From Candidatus Stahliibacteriota bacterium (GTDB taxonomy: Bacteria > Hydrothermota > UBA3073), in the NCBI GenBank assembly GCA_030627085.1, contig DAOUSS010000015.1:1-16245 (forward strand): DNA of 16,245 nucleotides, given 5' to 3'. Below, piece after piece: positions 6,057-12,550 of this stretch; within the stretch, counting starts at the first letter, position 1; the number at the start of each line of letters is the position of its first letter. A program made the translations under genes and the position numbers. The notes beneath the pieces were generated by a model, which ran no database searches, was not told the origin of the DNA, and saw only the letters and a program-made list of their open reading frames with translations.

Positions 6057-7226
6057 TTACAACATAAGTGCAACAATTCCCGGGAGTTTTTTGCCAGCAA
6101 GGAATTCAAGCGATGCACCTCCACCCGTTGATATGTGGGTAAAACCCTCTTTAAGACCGACTTTGTTTATTGCCAATGCTGTATCTCCCCCTCCTGCTAT
6201 CACTATTACGCCTTTTTCTTTCGCATTCTTCAGGGCAAAGATAATTTCCTTCGTGCTATTTGAAAATCTGTTAATTTCAAATATACCAGGCGGGCCATTC
6301 CACAGAATAGTTTTTGCAGATTCTATCTCTCTTTTGTAATGTTCCATTGTTGAGGGTCCCGTATCAACTCCTATCCAGCCGTCGGGTATCTCCTCTACAA
6401 CCTTCACTTCAGCATCTTCAGCAATCCTGTTCGCAACAATACAGTCGGATGGAAGTAACAATTTATCCCCTGCCTTGTCCAGTATCTTCCTGGCAACATC
6501 CAGCTTGTCCTTCTCCAGTATAGAATTTCCCACTCCCTTGCCTAAACTCCGGAAAAAGGTATAAGTCATTCCACCACTTATTAGTAATTTATCACACTTC
6601 GGCAGAAGATTTTCTATCACATCTATCTTTGTTGATACCTTTGCTCCACCAAGTATTACCAAGAAGGGGTGGGGTGGTGATTCACATACTTTACTGAGCC
6701 ACTTGATCTCCTTTTCCATCAAAAATCCGGGCATTTTTGTCTTTATATAATGTGTTACCCCTACTGTAGATGCATGCGCACGATGCGCTGTGGCGAAGGC
6801 ATCATTCACATAAACATCAGCAGACCCTGCAAGTTTTCTTGCAAATTCCGAATCGTTCCCCTCCTCCTCTTTATAAAATCGCAGGTTTTCAAGAAGAATG
6901 GCTTCACCGTCTCTAAGACCCACAATTGCATTTTCCACCTCGGGTCCGATACAATCAGGAATAAATTTAACAGGTCTTGAAATTAAAGAAGATAATCGTT
7001 GAGCCACGGGGGCAAGACTCATATCCTTGACCTTTTCACCCTTTGGCCTTCCAAGATGGGAGATGATTATAAGCCTTCCCTCTTTATCAAGTATATAATT
7101 TATAGTATCCAGCGATGCCTGAATTCTCGTATCATCGGCTATCTCCCCATCCTTCAATGGAACATTGAAATCAACCCGTAAAAGAACCTTTTTACCTTTG
7201 AAATCGATATCTCTAAGAGACAACAT
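6057..7226 (-). CDS. pgk: Phosphoglycerate kinase
   Basis: It transfers phosphate from 1,3-bisphosphoglycerate to ADP, giving 3-phosphoglycerate and ATP, in the cytoplasm (glycolysis or gluconeogenesis). Seen: 389 aa, normal for the monofunctional bacterial enzyme. RVDFNVPL at 17-24, SHLGRPKG at 56-63, GGAKVSTKIDVIENLL in mid-protein, and the C-terminal nucleotide-binding signatures WNGPPGIFE, AGGGDTALAI and STGGGASLEFLAG. The hinge and both lobes are intact. NGPPGIFE replaces the commoner NGPMGVFE, a mild variant. Start: ATG at 7226 with GGGGG 4 nt upstream. It follows gap by 147 nt, so gap-pgk is probably transcribed together from the promoter at 8428-8456, although a 60-bp inverted-repeat element lies between them. 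No triosephosphate isomerase gene is adjacent. Confidence 0.97.
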   Translation of the reverse strand: MLSLRDIDFKGKKVLLRVDFNVPLKDGEIADDTRIQASLDTINYILDKEGRLIIISHLGRPKGEKVKDMSLAPVAQRLSSLISRPVKFIPDCIGPEVENAIVGLRDGEAILLENLRFYKEEEGNDSEFARKLAGSADVYVNDAFATAHRAHASTVGVTHYIKTKMPGFLMEKEIKWLSKVCESPPHPFLVILGGAKVSTKIDVIENLLPKCDKLLISGGMTYTFFRSLGKGVGNSILEKDKLDVARKILDKAGDKLLLPSDCIVANRIAEDAEVKVVEEIPDGWIGVDTGPSTMEHYKREIESAKTILWNGPPGIFEINRFSNSTKEIIFALKNAKEKGVIVIAGGGDTALAINKVGLKEGFTHISTGGGASLEFLAGKKLPGIVALML

Positions 7227-7230
7227 AACT

Positions 7231-7235
7231 CCCCC
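7231..7235 (-). promoter_or_regulatory. GGGGG ribosome-binding site of pgk
   Basis: AAGGGGGAGTT precedes the ATG at 7226; the five G residues end 4 nt before the start codon. Confidence 0.75.
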
Positions 7236-7273
7236 TTAGATGACAGAGAACACTCAAAGAAATTCAAAAATGA

Positions 7274-7372
7274 GCCACGGATTTCACCGATTAGAAAAAA
7301 ATTTTAATCTGTGGAATCTGTGCAATCTGTGGCTATAATTTTGATTTTTGATTTTTGATATTTAATATCTAT
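7274..7372. repeat. 60-bp inverted-repeat element plus A+T-rich tail in the gap-pgk spacer
   Basis: GCCACGGATT (7274-7283) faces AATCTGTGGC (7324-7333), a 9/10 inverted match. Inside are further AATCTGTGGAATCTGTG words. A run of TTTTGATTTTTGATTTTT (7339-7356) and ATATTTAATATC follows and reaches the gap stop codon. Related ATCTGTGG and CCACAGATT words occur at 3412-3420 and 15913-15921, and the TTTTGATTTTTG word occurs inside argF. Confidence 0.7.
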
Positions 7373-7373
7373 T

Positions 7374-8378
7374 CTACAGCCTTTCACCTATATAATGAGC
7401 AAGATCTACAACCCTTGACGCATACCCATATTCATTGTCATACCATGCGAGCACCTTTACGAGATTGCCAATGACCTTTGTTTCATACGGATCGAATATC
7501 ATAGAGTGGGGATTGCCTACGATATCACAGGAGACAACCTCATCTTTCAGATATTCAATATATCGTGGGTTTCTTTCGGATGCCCTCTTGAAGGCGTTAT
7601 TTACCTCTTCCTTCGATGTTTCCTTTTTTACAGTACATACAAAGTCAACAAGTGAGGCATCAATGGTTGGAACCCTGACAGAAATAGCATCCAATGCTCC
7701 TTTCAATTCAGGGATGATTATCTCAATTGCCTTTGCTGCGCCTGTAGTAGTGGGAATTATAGAGTGAGCAGCGGCTCTCGCCCTTCTCAGGTCCTTGTGT
7801 GGCGCATCTATAAGCCTCTGGTCTGCTGTGTATGAATGGATTGTTGTCATAAATCCCCTCTCTATCCCGAATGTCGCATGCAATATCTTTACCATGGGTG
7901 CAAAACAGTTCGTAGTGCAGGATGCATTATCAATAACATCATGTTTCAAGGGATCGTAGCTTTCCTCATTCACACCCATAACGACCGCACAGTCAGCGGG
8001 TATCCCCTTTGCGGGGGCAGTAATTATAACCTTCTTTGCACCTGCCTCAATGTGCAGGGCTGCCTTATCCCTCGAGCGGAATTTTCCCGTTGCTTCTACT
8101 ACTATATCGGCTCCAAGGTCTTTCCATGGAAGTTTGTTAGGTTCTTTCTCCATAAATGTGGGAATTTTTTCCCCATCTATAACTATCGTCCCATCGCTTC
8201 CCTGCACATCCATATCAAGTACACCATAGGTAGAGTCATATTTGAATAGATGTGCCAGTATCTTCGCATCTACTATATCATTTATCCCTACAATCTTTAT
8301 CTCTTTATCCTTCATTGCAATCCTATTAACAAGCCTTCCTATCCGTCCGAAGCCATTTATTCCAATCTTTACTGCCAT
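7374..8378 (-). CDS. gap: Glyceraldehyde-3-phosphate dehydrogenase, NAD-type
   Basis: It oxidises glyceraldehyde 3-phosphate with phosphate to 1,3-bisphosphoglycerate, reducing NAD+. Seen: 334 aa, the standard length. The Rossmann motif NGFGRIGR is at 8-15, and Asp34 after the second strand (GINDIVD) favours NAD over NADP. The catalytic Cys154 is in NASCTTNC, TTIHSYTADQRLIDAPHKDLRRAR follows, and WYDNEYGYASRVVDL lies at the C-terminus. All core positions appear present. The start ATG at 8378 has AAGGGGG with the G run 4 nt upstream. It is the first gene of the leftward run and sits just downstream of a good minus-strand promoter. pgk, which uses its product, follows. The stop codon is directly followed by repeat DNA. 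Confidence 0.98.
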   Translation of the reverse strand: MAVKIGINGFGRIGRLVNRIAMKDKEIKIVGINDIVDAKILAHLFKYDSTYGVLDMDVQGSDGTIVIDGEKIPTFMEKEPNKLPWKDLGADIVVEATGKFRSRDKAALHIEAGAKKVIITAPAKGIPADCAVVMGVNEESYDPLKHDVIDNASCTTNCFAPMVKILHATFGIERGFMTTIHSYTADQRLIDAPHKDLRRARAAAHSIIPTTTGAAKAIEIIIPELKGALDAISVRVPTIDASLVDFVCTVKKETSKEEVNNAFKRASERNPRYIEYLKDEVVSCDIVGNPHSMIFDPYETKVIGNLVKVLAWYDNEYGYASRVVDLAHYIGERL

Positions 8379-8382
8379 GTTA

Positions 8383-8387
8383 CCCCC
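8383..8387 (-). promoter_or_regulatory. GGGGG ribosome-binding site of gap
   Basis: AAGGGGGTAAC precedes the ATG at 8378; the five G residues end 4 nt before the start codon. Confidence 0.75.
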
Positions 8388-8427
8388 TTGTAATTATACC
8401 ACAAGCAACTGTCAAATAGCGGTTTTT

Positions 8428-8456
8428 ATTATAACATAAGTGGGTAGAAAAGTCAA
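8428..8456 (-). promoter_or_regulatory. Sigma70-type promoter of gap
   Basis: On the minus strand, TTGACT (8456-8451), a 17-nt spacer and TATAAT (8433-8428) match the housekeeping consensus at 11 of 12 positions. Transcription would begin near 8421, giving a leader of about 43 nt. A second TATAAT lies closer to gap (8398-8393), but its nearest TTGACA is only 11 nt away, which is too close. Confidence 0.8.
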
Positions 8457-8577
8457 GTAAAAAAACAAGCTATTGACTGACCACCCAGCAGTTAATTTTT
8501 CCAATAAAAGGCAATGGTATCCTTATTATGGCAAATTATGTATAATAAACCTTTATTGCTATACCGTTTGTAGCATT

Positions 8578-8653
8578 GTAGGGCAAACCCACCGCCTGTG
8601 GCGGGGTAAGCTTTAGGTTTGCTTACATATGCAAGGCTGAAGCCTTGCCCTAC
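8578..8653. repeat. 76-bp palindromic unit bounded by GTAGGGCAA...TTGCCCTAC
   Basis: Perfect 9-bp terminal inverted repeats lie at 8578-8586 and 8645-8653. Inside are CCGCC-TGT-GGCGG, GCAAACC (8583-8589) facing GGTTTGC (8616-8622), and GCAAGGCT-GA-AGCCTTGC (8631-8648). The right half (8631-8653) recurs exactly, inverted, at 13691-13713. Its size and end structure match the 882-955 unit. Confidence 0.78.
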
Positions 8654-8838
8654 ATATGCAGGGATATCATGTGGGGTATTCAGTCACAAAAAATTCAATT
8701 TTAGCTTGATCGCATAGAAAAGTACACACTCAGTCATGGGATAGTTGATGTTACTCTTCACTTAGATAAACTGGTTAGTCTTCTATTTATCAGACTGCAG
8801 TGGGCATCTCTTAGTGCTGAATGGCTAATTGAAAATCC

Positions 8839-8957
8839 AACAGGGATTTTAAGAGATTGCTTGCCTGCCGTCAGGCAGGGAAGAGATTTTTCTTTCGCAT
8901 TTATTATTTTCTATCTCTTAAGTTGGAGACACTTCGTGTTCTCTTTCGATCCCTGTT
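8839..8957. other. 119-nt segment able to fold into a closed multi-hairpin structure
   Basis: AACAGGGAT (8839-8847) is perfectly complementary to ATCCCTGTT (8949-8957). After a 3x3 internal loop, AAGAGA (8851-8856) pairs with TCTCTT (8940-8945). Inside this stem are CCTGCC-GTCA-GGCAGG, AAGAGAT (8881-8887) facing ATCTCTT (8913-8919), and ACAC-TTC-GTGT (8929-8939). It could be a structured RNA or a decayed inverted-repeat element. It ends 17 nt before the -35 box at 8975, so it is not in the rpmF leader. It matches no RNA family that I recognise. Confidence 0.35.
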
Positions 8958-8974
8958 AAGTTCTCTTTTTTTCC

Positions 8975-9003
8975 TTGACAAAAAGGGATTTTTATGGTAT
9001 AAT
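8975..9003 (+). promoter_or_regulatory. Perfect-consensus sigma70 promoter of rpmF
   Basis: TTGACA (8975-8980), a 17-nt spacer and TATAAT (8998-9003) match the consensus fully. Initiation near 9010 gives a leader of about 38 nt before rpmF. It is the strongest-looking promoter in the window and drives L32 and probably the EF-G-like gene behind it. Confidence 0.9.
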
Positions 9004-9047
9004 ACATGCACATTTTACATAAGATTTTTTTAAAAAAGGGAGTAGTA

Positions 9048-9218
9048 ATGGCTGTCCCAAAGAGAAGAAACTCAAAGACCAGAGGGCGTAAGAGGAGAAC
9101 GCACTGGAAGCAAAAAATGCCTCAACTAATAAGATGCCCGAACTGCCAGCAACTTATACCTCCCCATACAGTATGCAGTAATTGCCATTACTATATGGGA
9201 AAGGAAAGAACTCTTTAG
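9048..9218 (+). CDS. rpmF: 50S ribosomal protein L32
   Basis: A small basic protein of the large ribosomal subunit. Seen: 56 aa starting MAVPKRRNSKTRGRKRRTHW, the L32 hallmark, and a complete zinc ribbon with Cys30, Cys33, Cys43 and Cys46 (CPNC and CSNC). L32 paralogues that have lost these cysteines are known; this is the zinc-binding form. Start: the ATG at 9048 follows AAAGGGAGT in the register used by the neighbouring genes. An upstream in-frame ATG at 9006 lies within or next to the promoter and would add 14 non-family residues, so I reject it. rpmF is often followed by fatty-acid genes (plsX, fabH); here a translation-factor gene follows 23 nt later. Confidence 0.97.
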   Translation: MAVPKRRNSKTRGRKRRTHWKQKMPQLIRCPNCQQLIPPHTVCSNCHYYMGKERTL

Positions 9219-9241
9219 CAACAATATATTAAAGAGGAGGA

Positions 9242-11167
9242 ATGTTGAGAAGTATAAACACTGAAGATATAAGATCAATAGGAATCTTCGGACAATCGTC
9301 CACAGGAAAGACTTCTCTTGGGGAGGCACTACTATATCAGGCGAAGGTGACCAAAAGACTTGGAGCAGTAGATGACGGCACTTCAATTCTCTCTTTATCT
9401 CCACTGGAGGTGGAGAAAAAAATCACCATAAACCTCTCTATTGCTTCCTTTGATTATGAAGGGGCGTTTTTGAATATATTAGATACCCCGGGATATGACG
9501 ACTTCTATGGCGAGGTTCTCAGTGGAATAAAAGCGTCAGATATTGCTATAATAGTTATAGATCCTTTGCAAGATCTGGGCATTGTCACAGAAAAGGCGTT
9601 CTCAGACATAAAAAAGCATAATATTCCCATTCTCTTCTATCTATCTAAGATAAAAGAAAAAGAAGTGGATATAGATACCGCACTTTCAAGAATGAAATCA
9701 GCCTTTGGGAATGTTGTGCCTGTAACTATTGTTGAAGGAGACGATGTAAGCCAGGTTCTTGACAGTGACTCTCGTTATCACAAGGATCTGGTGGAAGCAA
9801 TAGCAGAAACCGACGATACACTGTTGGAGAGGTATCTGTCAGACGAAGAATTGAAACGAGAGGAGTTAGAGACAGCATTTTATAAAGGGCTGTCATGCGG
9901 AAAGATAATGCCGGTCTATATGGGAGATTCACTAAAAGGAATTGGAATCCAGACATTGCTTTCTTCTACAATCGGAATCTCTATAAAAAGAGAACAAGAT
10001 AAGCTCCTCGCCTTCGTATTCAAAACTTCTGTAGATCCTCATCTTGGAGATATAAGATATACCAAGATATTGAATGGGGAATTAACACCCGGAAGTACAC
10101 TGTATAACTGTACACAAAATGTAAATGAAAGAATAAATCAGTTATATCTTATGAGGGGCAAGGAAAGAGAGGAAGTTGATAAACTACCTCAGGGAGGAAT
10201 TGGAGGCCTCGCCAAGTTGAAGAATACCCATACAGGGGATACCCTGAGAAGTGAGAAAGGAGAACCTTTACCTGGAATAGATTTCCTACCTTCTCTTGTC
10301 TTTGTGGCAATAGTCCCCAAAGAAAAGAAAGATGAAGAAAAACTTATGGAGGGGCTTTCCAGATTGCATGAGGAAGACCCGTCATTTACTTACTACTACG
10401 ATACAGAGACCAGACAGACCATTATAAAGGGAAGAGGAGAACTCCACATAGACATAATTATAGCCAAACTAAAGAGAAAATATGAAGTTGAGTTAAGCAC
10501 AGAAAGGCCCAGAATCCATTACAGGGAGACGATAAAACGCACAGCGGAAGCACAGGGTAAGTTTAAACGACAAACCGGTGGACACGGGCAATACGGTGAC
10601 TGCTGGCTCAAGATAGAACCCTTGGAAAGGGGACAGGGATTTGAGTTTGTGAATGCAATTGTTGGTGGTGCAATTCCGTCAAAATACCTTCCTTCTATTG
10701 AGAAAGGGGTGAAGGAAGCAATGACGGAAGGAGTACTTGCTGTCTATCCGGTAGTGGATGTGCGGGTAACCTGTTACGATGGGAGCTTCCACACAGTTGA
10801 CTCCTCAGATATAGCATTTAAAATAGCAGGTTCGCTTGCATTCAAAAACGCCTGTGAAAAAGCAAATATGACAATACTTGAACCGATTATGCGTGTTGAG
10901 ATCGTGGTACCCGAGGAATATCTGGGTGATGTTATGGGAGATCTTAATGCGAGAAGAGGAAAGATTCTGGGTACAGAAGCAGTTGGAAAGTTCCAACAGA
11001 TAAAGGCATATATACCAGAGGCTGAAATGTTTGGCTATTCAGCATCCCTTCGCTCTATAACTCAAGGCAGAGGCTCATTTATGCAGGAGTTTTCCCACTA
11101 TGAAGAGGTACCGAGAGAACTACACGAGAAGATAAAGGAACAAGCAAAGAGTAAGCGACAAAATTAA
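9242..11167 (+). CDS. EF-G-like translational GTPase-family protein (EF-G2 type), divergent G motifs
   Basis: Seen: 641 aa with the whole EF-G architecture. The G domain covers ~1-245, domain II ~250-345, III ~350-430, IV ~435-555 and V ~560-625 (GYSASLRSITQGRGSF). The P-loop GQSSTGKT is at 17-24, where EF-G normally has a His/Asp-bearing AHxDAGKT. G3 is DTPGY (81-85), with Tyr85 replacing the catalytic His. The position of the guanine-specificity motif NKxD reads SKIK (135-138). Domain IV retains GGHGQYGDCW and the tip His517 in SFHTVDSSD. Family knowledge: EF-G2/EF-G-like paralogues with DTPGY are known, and their roles (translocation backup, stress, ribosome handling) are not settled. It is probably not the main EF-G. 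Start: ATG at 9242 after GAGGAGG. It is likely co-transcribed with rpmF. The stop overlaps that of convergent ahcY. Confidence 0.9.
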   Translation: MLRSINTEDIRSIGIFGQSSTGKTSLGEALLYQAKVTKRLGAVDDGTSILSLSPLEVEKKITINLSIASFDYEGAFLNILDTPGYDDFYGEVLSGIKASDIAIIVIDPLQDLGIVTEKAFSDIKKHNIPILFYLSKIKEKEVDIDTALSRMKSAFGNVVPVTIVEGDDVSQVLDSDSRYHKDLVEAIAETDDTLLERYLSDEELKREELETAFYKGLSCGKIMPVYMGDSLKGIGIQTLLSSTIGISIKREQDKLLAFVFKTSVDPHLGDIRYTKILNGELTPGSTLYNCTQNVNERINQLYLMRGKEREEVDKLPQGGIGGLAKLKNTHTGDTLRSEKGEPLPGIDFLPSLVFVAIVPKEKKDEEKLMEGLSRLHEEDPSFTYYYDTETRQTIIKGRGELHIDIIIAKLKRKYEVELSTERPRIHYRETIKRTAEAQGKFKRQTGGHGQYGDCWLKIEPLERGQGFEFVNAIVGGAIPSKYLPSIEKGVKEAMTEGVLAVYPVVDVRVTCYDGSFHTVDSSDIAFKIAGSLAFKNACEKANMTILEPIMRVEIVVPEEYLGDVMGDLNARRGKILGTEAVGKFQQIKAYIPEAEMFGYSASLRSITQGRGSFMQEFSHYEEVPRELHEKIKEQAKSKRQN

Positions 11168-12414
11168 GTCCCCATCTGCCATTCCTCCAAGTACGCCTTT
11201 TGTTCTTCTGTAAGGGCATCCATTCTCCTGCCCATACTTTTAAGTTTCATCTCAGCAATTTCACTATCTATCTCTTTTGGCAGTCTGTGCACAGAGGCAG
11301 GCAGTTTATTGTTTATTATATACTCTGCTGCAAGTGCCTGATTTGCAAACGACATATCCATAACCTCCGGCGGATGCCCCTCTGCACAGGACAGATTTAC
11401 AAGCCTACCCTTTGCAAGCAGATATATCTTTCTACCGTCCTTCATCGTATATTCATCCACAAGATTCCTTACTTCTCTTATGCTTTCCGCCATCTCTTCA
11501 AGTGCCTTTCTATTTATCTCGATATCAAAATGACCAGAGTTCGCAAGTATTATTCCATCCTTTGCAGCCTTAAAATGGGCTCTATCTATCACATTTATAT
11601 CCCCTGTCACTGTAACCATAATGTCTGCTTCCTTTATTGCCTCTACCCCAGGCATCACCGAAAAACCATCCATCAATGCCTCAACAGCCTTTATAGGGTC
11701 AACCTCGCATATAATGACACTTGCACCCATACCTTTTGCTCTTTTTGCAATTCCCCTGCCACACCATCCATAGCCGCATACACAGAATGTCTTACCTGCT
11801 ATAAGTGTATTCGTCGCCCTTAATATTCCATCTATGGTTGACTGTCCCGTTCCGTATCTATTATCAAAGAGATGTTTGGTAAGGGAATCGTTCACGGCAA
11901 TAACAGGATACCTCAAAACCCCCTTCTTTGCCATACTTCTAAGCCTTATTACCCCTGTCGTTGTCTCCTCCGTCCCCCCCAGAATGGTAGGAATGAGTTT
12001 CTTCCTCTTTGAGTGAATAGTGGAAATAAGGTCTGCACCGTCATCCATCGTTATATGTGGGCTAAAGTCCAGACAGGAGTTTATATGTTTGTAGTATGTC
12101 TCGTTGTCCTCCCCAGTTATTGCAAATACAGCAATACCGTAATCCATAACAAGGGATGCTGCAACATCATCCTGTGTTGAAAGAGGATTTGAGGCACACA
12201 GTTTCACCTCTGCCCCACCTGTAGCAAGGGTCCTTACGAGATTTGCGGTTTCTGTTGTCACATGTAGACAAGCGGAGATTCTTTTCCCGAGAAGAGGACG
12301 CTCTTTCTTGAATCGCTTCTCTATAAGCGAGAGAACAGGCATATTCCTTTCTGCCCACTCTATTCGCCTCTTTCCCTCTTTACTCCAATCTTTATCCCTT
12401 ATATCGCACTCCAT
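11164..12414 (-). CDS. ahcY: S-adenosylhomocysteinase (adenosylhomocysteinase)
   Basis: It hydrolyses S-adenosylhomocysteine reversibly to adenosine and homocysteine with tightly bound NAD+, removing the inhibitory product of methyltransferases. Seen: 416 aa, the shorter form without the insertion found in proteobacterial and eukaryotic enzymes. Substrate-domain motifs are CLHVTTETANLVRTL, GGTEETTTGV and NDSLTKHLFDNRYGTGQS. The NAD site CGYGWCGRG starts near 213, of the GYGWCGRG variety rather than GYGDVGKG. The C-terminal segment SCAEGHPPEVMDMSFANQ is present. Start: ATG at 12414 with GGGGG 4 nt upstream. It is the last gene of the aminotransferase-argF-hflX-ahcY run, 127 nt after hflX. Its stop overlaps the stop of the plus-strand EF-G-like gene by 4 bp, leaving no room for an intergenic terminator. 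Confidence 0.97.
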   Translation of the reverse strand: MECDIRDKDWSKEGKRRIEWAERNMPVLSLIEKRFKKERPLLGKRISACLHVTTETANLVRTLATGGAEVKLCASNPLSTQDDVAASLVMDYGIAVFAITGEDNETYYKHINSCLDFSPHITMDDGADLISTIHSKRKKLIPTILGGTEETTTGVIRLRSMAKKGVLRYPVIAVNDSLTKHLFDNRYGTGQSTIDGILRATNTLIAGKTFCVCGYGWCGRGIAKRAKGMGASVIICEVDPIKAVEALMDGFSVMPGVEAIKEADIMVTVTGDINVIDRAHFKAAKDGIILANSGHFDIEINRKALEEMAESIREVRNLVDEYTMKDGRKIYLLAKGRLVNLSCAEGHPPEVMDMSFANQALAAEYIINNKLPASVHRLPKEIDSEIAEMKLKSMGRRMDALTEEQKAYLEEWQMGT

Positions 12415-12418
12415 AATA

Positions 12419-12423
12419 CCCCC
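12419..12423 (-). promoter_or_regulatory. GGGGG ribosome-binding site of ahcY
   Basis: AGGGGGTATT precedes the ATG at 12414; the five G residues end 4 nt before the start codon. Confidence 0.75.
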
Positions 12424-12439
12424 TATAATAATGTCTAAT

Positions 12440-12550
12440 TTCTAAAGCCAAATGTAAAAATGTCTATGAAAAAGTCAAAAGGTCAAAGCGTTAGCATCTT
12501 GGGCATTGGACATTGGGATTTGATTGGTCATTAGAAATTGGTCATTCGGA
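12440..12550. repeat. A+T-rich repeat tract between hflX and ahcY
   Basis: It consists of degenerate short words: GTCAAAAGGTCAAAG (12475-12488), GGGCATTGGACATTGGGATTTG (12501-12522), and GGTCATTAGAAATTGGTCATTCGG (12526-12549), in which TTGGTCATT recurs. On the minus strand the AATGACC word supplies the hflX stop codon TGA (12544-12542). I recognise no riboswitch in this ahcY leader. Confidence 0.65.

Larger units (their letters stand above)
8379..9047. other. Gene-free divergent intergenic region (669 nt)
   Basis: This stretch separates gap (leftward) from rpmF (rightward). It contains the minus-strand promoter at 8428-8456, a 76-bp repeat unit at 8578-8653, a 119-nt foldable segment at 8839-8957 and the plus-strand promoter at 8975-9003. 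I find no convincing gene. One plus-strand frame stays open from 8705 to 8956 but has no proper start or recognisable sequence. Confidence 0.7.

Noticed and set aside
8393..8416. Second gap promoter (TTGACA with TATAAT)
   Set aside because: The boxes are only 11 nt apart, too close for sigma70; the promoter at 8428-8456 is far better.
8705..8956. 84-codon open frame on the plus strand in the gene-free region
   Set aside because: There is no ATG, no usable start or RBS, and no recognisable motif. The translation is odd and includes a repeat palindrome. At most a decayed fragment.
12415..12541. SAH or SAM riboswitch before ahcY
   Set aside because: The leader consists of A+T-rich repeat words, and I find no conserved riboswitch core.
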